Shown: in pieces, positions 7,765 to 15,249 of the stretch
Position numbering within the stretch: position 1 is the first letter of the stretch
How the letters are laid out: each line of letters starts with the position of its first letter
Origin: JABDKJ01 sp964609215
GTDB lineage: Bacteria; Bacteroidota; Bacteroidia; Flavobacteriales_D; JABDKJ01
Assembly: GCA_964609215.1 (NCBI GenBank)
Contig: CAZSQZ010000006.1
Coordinates: forward strand, 1-64,000
DNA length: 64,000 nucleotides
Direction of reading: 5' to 3'
The notes under the pieces: generated by a model
The model's input: the letters and a program-made list of their open reading frames with translations, nothing else
Database searches by the model: none
Told to the model about the DNA's origin: nothing
Program-made: the position numbers and the translations under genes

Positions 7765-8969
7765 AGAATACTTATATAATAGATGGTATTAGAACAGCAA
7801 TTGGAAATTTTACTGGAACACTGTCCAGCATAAGGACAGATGATTTAGGAGCACATGTAATCAAAGCTTTGATAGAGAAAAACCCTTCTATTCCTCTGGA
7901 AGCATATGAAGATGTAATCTTTGGCTGTGCCAATCAAGCTGGTGAGGACAATAGAAATGTTGCTAGAATGTGTCTCTTATTAGCTGGTCTTCCCTATTCT
8001 GTTCCAGGAGAAACTGTGAATAGATTATGTTCTTCAGGAATGAGTGCAATAATTCATGCTCATAGAGCTATTCAAGCGGGAGATGGTGATGTTTTTATTT
8101 CTGGTGGTGTTGAGAACATGACCAGAGGTCCTTGGGTTATTTCCAAAGTTTCAAAAGCCTTTGGAAGAGATGCTCAAATGCATGACTCTAGCTTTGGCTG
8201 GCGTTTTGTAAATTCTAAATTACATGATGCATATGGGACTGATGGAATGGGTGTAACTGCTGAAAACCTTGTTGAGAAATATGGAATTTCCCGTGAGGAT
8301 CAAGATAAGTTTGCTTATTGGTCTCAAATGAAGGCCTCAAAGGCTCAGGCTTCTGGCAGATTGGCTAAGGAAATCGTTTCAATAGAAATTCCAAGAAGGA
8401 AACAAGATCCTTTGGTTTTTGACCAAGATGAATTTATAAAACCCAATACTTCTCTGGAAGTTTTGGGCAAGCTGAGAGCTGCATTTAAAAAAGAAGGCGG
8501 TTCTGTGACTGCGGGAAATGCATCTGGACTAAATGATGGTGCAGCTGCGGTTATTGTCGCGAGTGAGAATGCCGTTGCCAAGCATAATTTAAAACCTATA
8601 GCAAGAATTGTGAGTTCTGCTGTCGTTGGTGTAGAACCAAGAATTATGGGAATTGGCCCTGTTAAAGCCAGTAACAAAGCACTTGAAAAAGCAGGGTTGA
8701 CTTTGGATGATATGGACATCATTGAAATTAATGAAGCTTTCGCTGCTCAAGCTCTTGCTTGCACAAGAGAACTTGGCTTAGCCGATAACGATGAAAGAAT
8801 AAATCCAAATGGAGGTGCCATAGCCATTGGTCATCCACTAGGAGTAACAGGAACAAGAATAATGCATAGTGCTGCTCTTGAATTGCAAGAACAAAACAAA
8901 AAATATGCCTTGGTTACGCTTTGTGTTGGAGTTGGACAAGGCTATGCTACAATTATTGAAAGAGTCTAA
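7755..8969 (+). CDS. paaJ: 3-oxoadipyl-CoA/acetyl-CoA thiolase (PaaJ/PcaF family)
   Basis: 404 residues, a full-length type II thiolase. The acylated cysteine is Cys92 in NRLCSSGMSAI, the C-terminal catalytic pair is His360 (GHPLGVTG) and Cys390 (LCVGVGQG), and NEAFAAQ is present. The N-terminus YIIDGIRTAIGNF and the close linkage to paaI and paaY favour the 3-oxoadipyl-CoA thiolase of the phenylacetate route, which splits 3-oxoadipyl-CoA to succinyl-CoA and acetyl-CoA. A general acetoacetyl-CoA thiolase is the alternative. The start may be ATG 7755 or ATG 7761; the second gives the classic ATGA overlap with paaI. Confidence 0.9.
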   Translation: MAMKNTYIIDGIRTAIGNFTGTLSSIRTDDLGAHVIKALIEKNPSIPLEAYEDVIFGCANQAGEDNRNVARMCLLLAGLPYSVPGETVNRLCSSGMSAIIHAHRAIQAGDGDVFISGGVENMTRGPWVISKVSKAFGRDAQMHDSSFGWRFVNSKLHDAYGTDGMGVTAENLVEKYGISREDQDKFAYWSQMKASKAQASGRLAKEIVSIEIPRRKQDPLVFDQDEFIKPNTSLEVLGKLRAAFKKEGGSVTAGNASGLNDGAAAVIVASENAVAKHNLKPIARIVSSAVVGVEPRIMGIGPVKASNKALEKAGLTLDDMDIIEINEAFAAQALACTRELGLADNDERINPNGGAIAIGHPLGVTGTRIMHSAALELQEQNKKYALVTLCVGVGQGYATIIERV

Positions 8970-9586
8970 TGGCCAAAAGAACAGATGCTGAAATAAAAGC
9001 CTTAGTAGACGAATTCATAAATAATAAAACGACTGAATTCTCAAAACCTATCTGTAAAACGCTCAGAGAAATATTACTTAAGTGCGGCCTGAAAGAAAAT
9101 TATAAATGGCAAATGCCTTCTTATGATCATCATGGTATAGTATGCAGTTTGGGTTCTTTTAAAAAGCATGTTGGTTTATGGTTTATGCAAGGAGCAATGT
9201 TATCTGATCCTAATAAAATCTTAATAAAGGGTCAGGCTACTACTAAAGCTTTACGAAGCATGCGGTTCAACAGTATGGAAGATTTGGACGAGAAAATGGT
9301 TGGTGCATACGTGAAGGAGGCAATGCTCTTAAATGAGAAGGGAATTAAATTTGACCATAAAAAAACTAAAAAGGAGCTTATTGTTCCAGATGAATTTGAA
9401 AAGCGATTAAAGCTAAATAAAAAGGCATGGGAGCATTTTCAAAACTTCTCCTACACCAAAAAGAAGGACTATGTTGAATGGATTAGCACCGCTAAAAGAG
9501 AGGAAACAAAAGAGAAGAGAACTGTTCAAGCTATTGAAATGTTGGCGCAAGGAATAGGTAAGAACGATAAATACATCAAACGCTAA
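8969..9586 (+). CDS. DUF1801 + YdeI/OmpD-associated (bacteriocin-protection) two-domain protein
   Basis: 205 residues, cytoplasmic. The N-terminal part is a DUF1801-like domain (LREILLKCGLKENYKWQMPSY, FKKHVGLWFMQGA, AMLLNEKGI). The C-terminal part is a YdeI/OmpD-associated helical tail (VPDEFEKRLKLNKKAWEHF and YVEWISTAKREETKEKR). The function of both domains is unsettled; YdeI family members have been linked to peptide resistance. The start overlaps the thiolase stop by one base and its own stop overlaps the next gene, so it belongs to the paa-linked operon. No role in phenylacetate breakdown is established. Confidence 0.82.
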   Translation: MAKRTDAEIKALVDEFINNKTTEFSKPICKTLREILLKCGLKENYKWQMPSYDHHGIVCSLGSFKKHVGLWFMQGAMLSDPNKILIKGQATTKALRSMRFNSMEDLDEKMVGAYVKEAMLLNEKGIKFDHKKTKKELIVPDEFEKRLKLNKKAWEHFQNFSYTKKKDYVEWISTAKREETKEKRTVQAIEMLAQGIGKNDKYIKR

Positions 9587-9996
9587 TGGATACCTACTTG
9601 ATTGTTGCAATAGGCATTTTTTTCGCTGGAATTTTTGGAGCCAGATTTATTAATGAAAGCGCCTTTAAACTGCTCAACCAAGGACAAAAAGGGCAATTGA
9701 TTGATGTTCTTTCAGGAGTAAGAAAAAAGACACTTTTATATGTCGCCCTAATTGTCGGGGTCTTCCTTATTTTATTATTCTATTCTGGAATGGAGAAGAA
9801 TCAACTCTTCTTTATTTACTTCGGATTACTTATAATATTAATGGTGGGAACAACCGTGGTCACAAGAAAAACACTAATTAAACATCATTTTCCAAAAGAA
9901 TATATCAATCAATATTTGCTTTCATCTGGAGTTCGTTATTTTGGAATTGGTGTATTTTTAATTGTAATGCTCATGAATAATCAATTTGAGTTTTGA
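9586..9996 (+). CDS. small integral membrane protein, about four TM helices
   Basis: 136 residues with hydrophobic segments near residues 3-21, 49-67, 73-92 and 113-131. A short basic loop (SGVRKKT) lies before the second helix and one (VTRKTLIKHHFPKEY) before the fourth. I do not recognise a family. It starts at the stop codon of the DUF1801/YdeI gene and overlaps the paaY start by 4 nt, so it is part of the same transcript. The position between paaJ and paaY could suggest a transport or membrane role, but that is inference only. Confidence 0.7.
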   Translation: MDTYLIVAIGIFFAGIFGARFINESAFKLLNQGQKGQLIDVLSGVRKKTLLYVALIVGVFLILLFYSGMEKNQLFFIYFGLLIILMVGTTVVTRKTLIKHHFPKEYINQYLLSSGVRYFGIGVFLIVMLMNNQFEF

Positions 9997-10583
9997 TATA
10001 CGAATTCAAAGGATATAAGCCCATTGTTCATCCAAGTGCCTTTGTTCATCCACAAGCTGCGGTTACAGGCAATGTTTGGATTGGTAAAGATGTTTACATA
10101 GGACCGGGTGCCGCCATAAGAGGAGATTTTGGAGAAATAATTATTGAAGACGGTTCTAATGTTCAAGAGAACTGTACTATTCATATGTTTCCAGGTGTAA
10201 CGGTAAGATTGCATAAAGATGCACATGTTGGGCATGGTGCTATCATTCATGGTGCAACGCTTCTGGAAAACTGTCTGATTGGCATGAATGCAGTAATCAT
10301 GGATAATGTAATTGTTGGCAAAGAAGCTATTGTTGGAGCCTTGGCATTTGTTCCGGATAGCATGGAAATCCCGGAAAGAAAAATAGCGGTAGGCAACCCG
10401 GCTAAAATTGTCAAGGATGTAAGCGATAAAATGATAGCATGGAAAAGTCAAGGAACCCAATTATATCAACAACTGCCAAAAGAACTTCATGAGACCTTAA
10501 AAGAATGTGAAGCATTGACAGAGCGTCCCAAAGAGCATAAAAGTATTTCTTCTGATTATAAAACCTGGGGACAAACTAAGTAG
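9993..10583 (+). CDS. paaY: PaaY-like hexapeptide-repeat protein (gamma-carbonic anhydrase fold)
   Basis: 196 residues, matching PaaY length. The N-terminus FKGYKPIVHPSAFVHPQAAV is the family signature, followed by left-handed beta-helix hexapeptides (IGKDVYIGPGAAIRGDFG). Three histidines suited to zinc binding are at 64 (CTIHMF), 81 and 86 (VGHGAIIHG), as in the gamma-carbonic anhydrase group. PaaY has thioesterase activity that helps clear dead-end ring CoA esters of phenylacetate degradation. The start is TTG at 9993, overlapping the upstream stop by 4 nt; no ATG is available before the conserved N-terminus. It is the last gene of the operon. Confidence 0.88.
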   Translation: MIYEFKGYKPIVHPSAFVHPQAAVTGNVWIGKDVYIGPGAAIRGDFGEIIIEDGSNVQENCTIHMFPGVTVRLHKDAHVGHGAIIHGATLLENCLIGMNAVIMDNVIVGKEAIVGALAFVPDSMEIPERKIAVGNPAKIVKDVSDKMIAWKSQGTQLYQQLPKELHETLKECEALTERPKEHKSISSDYKTWGQTK

Positions 10584-10690
10584 TTTTTAGTTCTTAGTTT
10601 TTGGTTTCTGGTTTTTTAGAATTTGACCTGTTTAACGTTGAATTTTGAATCTCAAACTTCACATTTCAAATCACTCACCCTTGACAAGAG
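10584..10690. repeat. low-complexity AT-rich degenerate repeat after paaY
   Basis: Short imperfect direct repeats of TAGTTTTTAGTTCTTAG type followed by a TTTTGAAT/TTTCAAAT-rich stretch. It has no coding signal and no clear hairpin. Confidence 0.4.
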
Positions 10691-10711
10691 CCCTTCTATT
10701 TCTTAACTTTC
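10681..10711 (+). promoter_or_regulatory. candidate promoter of the lipoprotein gene at 10731
   Basis: TTG (10681-10683) followed after 20 nt by TAACTTTC (10704-10711), matching the Bacteroidota layout TTG-N(19-21)-TAnnTTTG with one mismatch in the last base. The ATG lies about 20 nt downstream of the -7 box. Confidence 0.5.
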
Positions 10712-10730
10712 AGATGAAATTGAGCAGGTG

Positions 10731-11390
10731 ATGAAAAACGTATTTAAAACTTTGGTCTTTCTTCTTTTATTGAGTTCTTGTGAAAAGAACATTAATCAAC
10801 CAATTGTTAATCATAACCAAATAGACCTATCGAATCCTAAAGTCGGGCAGATATCCTGCTACGTTGAATACAACGCTGCTTGCGCTTTAGGTAATTCGAG
10901 TTATTCTTTTTCTCAAGATACACTTATAGTGAAAGTGATTGAGCAAGATGGAGATTTGCATTTCATGGAGTATTTGACTTATCACTCCCCTTCCCATCAA
11001 GACGGTTCTTTTGGCAATCCCAAAATTTACCCTGTTTATTTTGAGCAGGATTATATGCTTATTCCCGAAAGACAAAAATCCGAACTATTCTTCTTTTATG
11101 GTAACGATACCATGCATATAAATCCTGTTCATGATTTAGATCTTCAACAAGATGGTTGCTACCTCTATCACCCAACCGGAGAACAATTTATTGGTGAAGA
11201 AATAGGATTTAGTGAAACGGTAGATTTTGGAATGATTCACAAAGAGGAAAAAACAGTTGTTTCCTGTGTGCCAACCATACTGGATTTAGATGCATATATT
11301 GTTTATGATTTAAACAGCATTCAAGTGAGTCATACCATTCAAACGACCCTAAACGATCAAAATATCAATGGATGGGTTTTGGTGGAGTAA
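10731..11390 (+). CDS. lipoprotein of unknown function
   Basis: 219 residues. The signal peptide MKNVFKTLVFLLLLSSC ends in a lipobox with lipidated Cys17, so it should be anchored in the outer or inner membrane. The mature part is beta-rich and has several cysteines (ISCYVEYNAACA, DGCYLYH, VVSCVP) that may form disulfides. I do not recognise a domain. ATG 10731 is preferred over the GTG directly before it. Its last 13 codons, ending NDQNINGWVLVE, lie in a 46-bp sequence repeated at 17877-17922, at the left edge of a T9SS gene block. Confidence 0.75.
   Translation: MKNVFKTLVFLLLLSSCEKNINQPIVNHNQIDLSNPKVGQISCYVEYNAACALGNSSYSFSQDTLIVKVIEQDGDLHFMEYLTYHSPSHQDGSFGNPKIYPVYFEQDYMLIPERQKSELFFFYGNDTMHINPVHDLDLQQDGCYLYHPTGEQFIGEEIGFSETVDFGMIHKEEKTVVSCVPTILDLDAYIVYDLNSIQVSHTIQTTLNDQNINGWVLVE
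11345..11390 (+). repeat. 46-bp direct repeat, left copy (3' end of a lipoprotein gene)
   Basis: Runs from GACCCTAAACG to GGTGGAGTAA and forms the last codons and stop of the lipoprotein gene. It matches 17877-17922 at 44 of 46 positions, in the same orientation, 6,532 bp away. Confidence 0.92.
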
Positions 11391-11532
11391 AATTACATCT
11401 CCTCCTTTAATTTAAGTTAGATTGCTGTATTTAGATAATCTCTTAATGTGATTTCCTAATCTAATTTGAGAGGAACAAGAATAATCCTGAAAAAAAACAT
11501 CACCATTAAGGTTTCCATCTTTAAGACTGAAC

Positions 11533-12484
11533 CTATTCAACAATTATTTTTTTTGAATCAATCCAATTTTCATTTCCTATCTGCAATAGGTAAATACCTG
11601 GACTTAGGTTCGACAGATCTAACTCAATATTATCAGATAATACATTAAAATTATCCAATCTTTTGGTCAATAGAACTTGTCCAAGCTGGTTAGTAATATA
11701 GAGTTCATTGAATCTTCCAATAACAAATTCTGGCGAATTGAATTTAATGTTTAAAATATCACGAACTGGGTTAGGACCAGCTACAAATAATGAATGAGAA
11801 TCAATCTCAGAGATACTTGAAAAAAAATCATGAACATCCAAATTATCAAACATGAGTCCATCCATACCATTATCTATACTGTCGCTAATAAATGAAAACC
11901 TATATAACATCGTGTCTTCAAAATTGATATCGAACATCCAACCTAATGGATATAAATCTGCTAGAAAGAACTTCCATCCACCGGAATTGCCTGATAAAGT
12001 GGGTCTTGTATTACCTCCATTTCCGTCATACCATGTTATGTATTCATCATATGGATCGTAGGTCAGAAGATCAATCCAGGTATCTCCATTATCGGGTGAG
12101 AACTCGATCATTCCAAAATCATTGAGCGTATCTGAGTTTACATAATACTGTCCTGATATAAAGAATTCTGTACCAACCCATCCAGGGCCTAGAACACCCC
12201 CAGATGCTGTTTTGCTGATAATAAATGAGGAGGTATCATTTATTGGATACGGATTTATGGTATCGGTAATAATGACGTTTGAAGGTGAATATGCAGTGGA
12301 TAAAATTTGCTTTTGAGGAGATCCTATTTGCCAAATATTATTGGGATTGCATGGTGTCAACCATTAAAAGCTCTATACACTCATTATCCTCAAAATCGAG
12401 CGTTAAAAAGTACTGACAGGTAATAGGTTGTGATACAAACCAAATGGGGAAAGCGATTAAGAAAAATAAGATAGTAGATTTCAT
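11533..12484 (-). pseudogene. T9SS cargo protein with a frameshift after the signal peptide
   Basis: The gene starts at ATG 12484, which overlaps the stop of the upstream gene by an ATGA. It encodes a signal peptide (ILFFLIAFPIWF) and then LDFEDNECIELLMVDT before hitting a stop around 12340. The rest continues in another frame from about 12360: NPNNIWQIGSPQKQILSTAY, then INPYPINDTSSF, and a type A T9SS sorting domain (PNPVRDILNIKF ... GIYLLQIGNENW). The DFED...NPNNIWQIG order suggests one original protein of about 315 residues broken by a single-base change near 12357-12362 (or a sequencing error). The passenger looks like a concanavalin/MAM-type binding domain. It is the last gene of the minus-strand cassette. 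Confidence 0.75.
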
Positions 12485-14037
12485 TGTTTGATAACGTTAA
12501 TTGAATCCAACCAACCGCTATCACTTATCCAATGTAAAGTATAGATTCCTGAAGCAAAACGAGACAAATCCAATTGATCTGAAAAAGATAGATTATTTTG
12601 AAAGCTTTGCAAGGGGTTTTCTAATACCAACTTTCCAATCTGATCGATGAGTAATAATCTATTGTTTTTTTGATTTCCAAATGTTCCTGAAGCTGGTATA
12701 TTGAATTGGATATTCAGTTGATCCTGAACAGGGTTTGGATAGACGTTCATGGCATTTTGCAAACCAATATTTATGGTCTGTAAGCCATTAATAAGCTGAC
12801 AACCCGGCTCTAAACAACCGTGTTGGTCTACCTTAAAGACCCATACGTCTTGGCCCACATGAGGGTTGGGAGGAACAACCAATACGAACCCTGCCCCAAC
12901 AAAAGAGCTATCAGAAGCAATACCAATATCTAAAAGGCGATGTATAGTAGCGGTTTCGAAAAGTCGATATTCTCTCATCCATAAACTATCTCCATCCATA
13001 TTGACCTTTGCCATGGTTCCTACTCTCCAACCTGTTGAGTCAATTTTTTGACCCACGACTACAATATTCTCTTCCCAATCTTGAACTGCTGAGAAAAAGG
13101 CACTCACGCTACTAACATTATCATATTGATTTTCCCAAATGATATTTCCATCACTATCTATTTTCCTAAGGTTAGCGATAAAATTATCATCGTCAACCCC
13201 CAATCCGCCCGACATCAAATAATTGCCATCACTTAAAGCAGCTAGTTTAAAGGTTCCATCATCAAATTCGTTGCCATAGGTTTGAGTCCAAATCTCATTT
13301 CCATTAGCATCTATCTTCATTAACAGATTATCTGAATATGAACTGGGTGTAGCCTGAAATGCCCCACCAACAAAAAACCCGCCTTCGTTGTCTTCAATAA
13401 TGGAAACACCAAACTCTGCAGGTTCATTGGGGTTTCCATATTCTTGTGACCATAGTATATCCCCATTCGAATCAGTCCTAAAAACTACAATTTGAGGATT
13501 CCAATCAATGGTATCCACAAAAGCAACACAGGTAACGACATAATCTCCATTTGAGGCTTCCATGATCTGGGCACCATAGGCCGGGCGATTCTGAAGAACT
13601 TGATATTCCTTGGTCCAAAGGGTATCACCGTTTTGGTCAAATTTAAAGACACTAGGCTGATAGAGGACACTTCCACCAACTCTATCTTTTGATCCTGTTT
13701 CTAGGATATAACCATCAGAGGTGAAATAGGAAGATGATTGATGCCCCAAAAGCCACCAGGCATCGTCAGAACCATAGAGCTTGTTATACAATTCATTGCC
13801 TTCGTAATCTATGCCCACGATACCCACCTCAGCATTTCCCGGAGCAAAACGTTGCTCATGGGTTGCGTAAATTACCGAATCTGCCACCACTACACTCAAG
13901 CAATTGTTACTACTGAAAATAGAAGAATCAATGAGATTGATCTCACCATAGCGTTGATTAAAAGTGCTTTGGGCTACACAATCCGTAGCCCATAAGCACA
14001 AAAAAATCAATGTATATACCTTCAGTCCTTTATTCAT
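12481..14037 (-). CDS. secreted beta-propeller protein with T9SS sorting domain
   Basis: 518 residues. A signal peptide of about 22 residues (ending DCVAQ) precedes six or so repeats of the form F..D.NGD.LW...Y (for example KFDQNGDTLWTKEY, KIDANGNEIWTQTYG, KIDSDGNIIWENQYD), as in many Bacteroidota surface proteins with a beta-propeller of unknown ligand. A type A T9SS domain closes the protein (VYPNPVQDQLNIQF, LLLIDQIGKLVLE, SGIYTLHWI). The stop overlaps the start of the downstream gene (ATGA), so both are in one transcript. By eye the base composition is somewhat richer in G and C than the flanking housekeeping genes; this was not calculated. Confidence 0.87.
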   Translation of the reverse strand: MNKGLKVYTLIFLCLWATDCVAQSTFNQRYGEINLIDSSIFSSNNCLSVVVADSVIYATHEQRFAPGNAEVGIVGIDYEGNELYNKLYGSDDAWWLLGHQSSSYFTSDGYILETGSKDRVGGSVLYQPSVFKFDQNGDTLWTKEYQVLQNRPAYGAQIMEASNGDYVVTCVAFVDTIDWNPQIVVFRTDSNGDILWSQEYGNPNEPAEFGVSIIEDNEGGFFVGGAFQATPSSYSDNLLMKIDANGNEIWTQTYGNEFDDGTFKLAALSDGNYLMSGGLGVDDDNFIANLRKIDSDGNIIWENQYDNVSSVSAFFSAVQDWEENIVVVGQKIDSTGWRVGTMAKVNMDGDSLWMREYRLFETATIHRLLDIGIASDSSFVGAGFVLVVPPNPHVGQDVWVFKVDQHGCLEPGCQLINGLQTINIGLQNAMNVYPNPVQDQLNIQFNIPASGTFGNQKNNRLLLIDQIGKLVLENPLQSFQNNLSFSDQLDLSRFASGIYTLHWISDSGWLDSINVIKQ

Positions 14038-14246
14038 TCTTTACCACAAAATTCCGTGTGTCGAGCTTGATGTTATTTGACCATAGGGATAGAACGTAGG
14101 TTCCATTGGCAAAATTACTGACATCAATAGTATTTAAACCAAAATGCTGCATCTGCTTTGAATATACGAGTTTACCTTGTAGGTCATGTACAAAAAGATC
14201 CACATTTATGATTTCATCCGCATAGTTGAAAACAAATCTTATTTAA
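14030..14246 (-). pseudogene. orphan T9SS sorting-domain remnant
   Basis: Reading the minus strand upstream of the gene at 14037 gives about 70 codons in frame with no start. The translation includes INVDLFVHDLQGKLVYSK, NTIDVSNFANGTYVLSLW and the terminal NFVVKNE followed by TAA at 14032-14030. That is the core of a type A T9SS C-terminal domain without a passenger or signal peptide. The frame is closed just upstream by a stop at about 14250. It overlaps the next gene's start by 8 bp. It is most simply the surviving 3' end of a deleted cargo gene. Confidence 0.72.
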
Positions 14247-14271
14247 AGACTTTATACTTAAACTGCCTTTA

Positions 14272-15249
14272 CTAAATTTTTATGAATTTAGTTGATGTTA
14301 TCATATTGGCTATCCGTAATTGAATAATGTAGAAACCTGATTGAACAAATTCTATTGGCAATTGCATCGTACTTGTTCCTCTCCTAACGTACCCAGAGTA
14401 AAGTTGTGAAATAAGCTTACCGCTATAATCATATAATTCAATGCTCATATCTTGTCCATTAGGTATATCTAAGTCAACACTCAATTGACCTGAACTAGGA
14501 TTAGGATAGATATTGAACAAAGTAAGGTCTTGAATTTCATTTGTTCCAACAATGGCATCGGTATCAAAGAGGATTTCCTCTACGGTCTTACTCATTGGGT
14601 CACCATTTTTCCATTCCTCAATTTCAATACACACCGCATATTTACCGGGAAGAGATGGTGTAATGGATAAATCACCAGTTGCATGATTAATGACTGCTCC
14701 TTCGGGTAAAGTATAACCTTGCTCGGTACAATCAACCAATTTGACAAAGATGCTATCGCTGTCAACAATCATAGGTTGGTATGAAAAAGTTCCATTGTTA
14801 TGGTTTATTTCGCTGTGAAGGCCATCTATTAAGGGATGCTCATTGTTGGGTACACCAGACGATATAAGCAATTCAAAATTTTTAAAAAGTGATGTATTTC
14901 CTGAGTTAACGATGTTATCAATGTCATCAATTCGAAAACCTTCAATAAGAGCGACATTATAGAAGCCAGGCCCTGGATATAGGGATTGTCCTCTATAGGT
15001 TCTTAGTAAAAGATTTGATGACAATTCAGAAGTTAATACCAAATCTAAAGTGTCATTCATTATACCATTGTTAATAACCAAGAATGGTCTAGGAACTATA
15101 TTTTGAGCATCAGAATATAATTTAACATTTGTAGTATAATTTATTCCCGTTGTTTGCTGCTCTATCTCAATGCTTATTCCTTTTATGTCCTGTCCTAAAG
15201 ATATAAATGCTATTAAGGTTGTGATAAGTGATATTGCTGCTGTTTTCAT
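14272..15249 (-). CDS. secreted protein with T9SS sorting domain
   Basis: 325 residues. A signal peptide (about residues 1-19, ending SLGQ) is followed by a beta-rich region of unknown fold with an Ig/cadherin-like stretch (VINHATGDLSITPSLPGKYAV), as often found before a sorting domain. A type A T9SS domain ends the protein (IYPNPSSGQLSVDL, LYDYSGKLISQLY, SGFYIIQLRI, TKFIKI). The start codon overlaps the stop of the 826-aa gene upstream by 4 nt, so the two are co-translated. The ligand is not predictable. Confidence 0.83.
   Translation of the reverse strand: MKTAAISLITTLIAFISLGQDIKGISIEIEQQTTGINYTTNVKLYSDAQNIVPRPFLVINNGIMNDTLDLVLTSELSSNLLLRTYRGQSLYPGPGFYNVALIEGFRIDDIDNIVNSGNTSLFKNFELLISSGVPNNEHPLIDGLHSEINHNNGTFSYQPMIVDSDSIFVKLVDCTEQGYTLPEGAVINHATGDLSITPSLPGKYAVCIEIEEWKNGDPMSKTVEEILFDTDAIVGTNEIQDLTLFNIYPNPSSGQLSVDLDIPNGQDMSIELYDYSGKLISQLYSGYVRRGTSTMQLPIEFVQSGFYIIQLRIANMITSTKFIKI

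Noticed and set aside
9981..10460. Minus-strand open frame of 159 codons over paaY
   Set aside because: It mirrors a conserved hexapeptide protein, has unusual residue composition and no domain.
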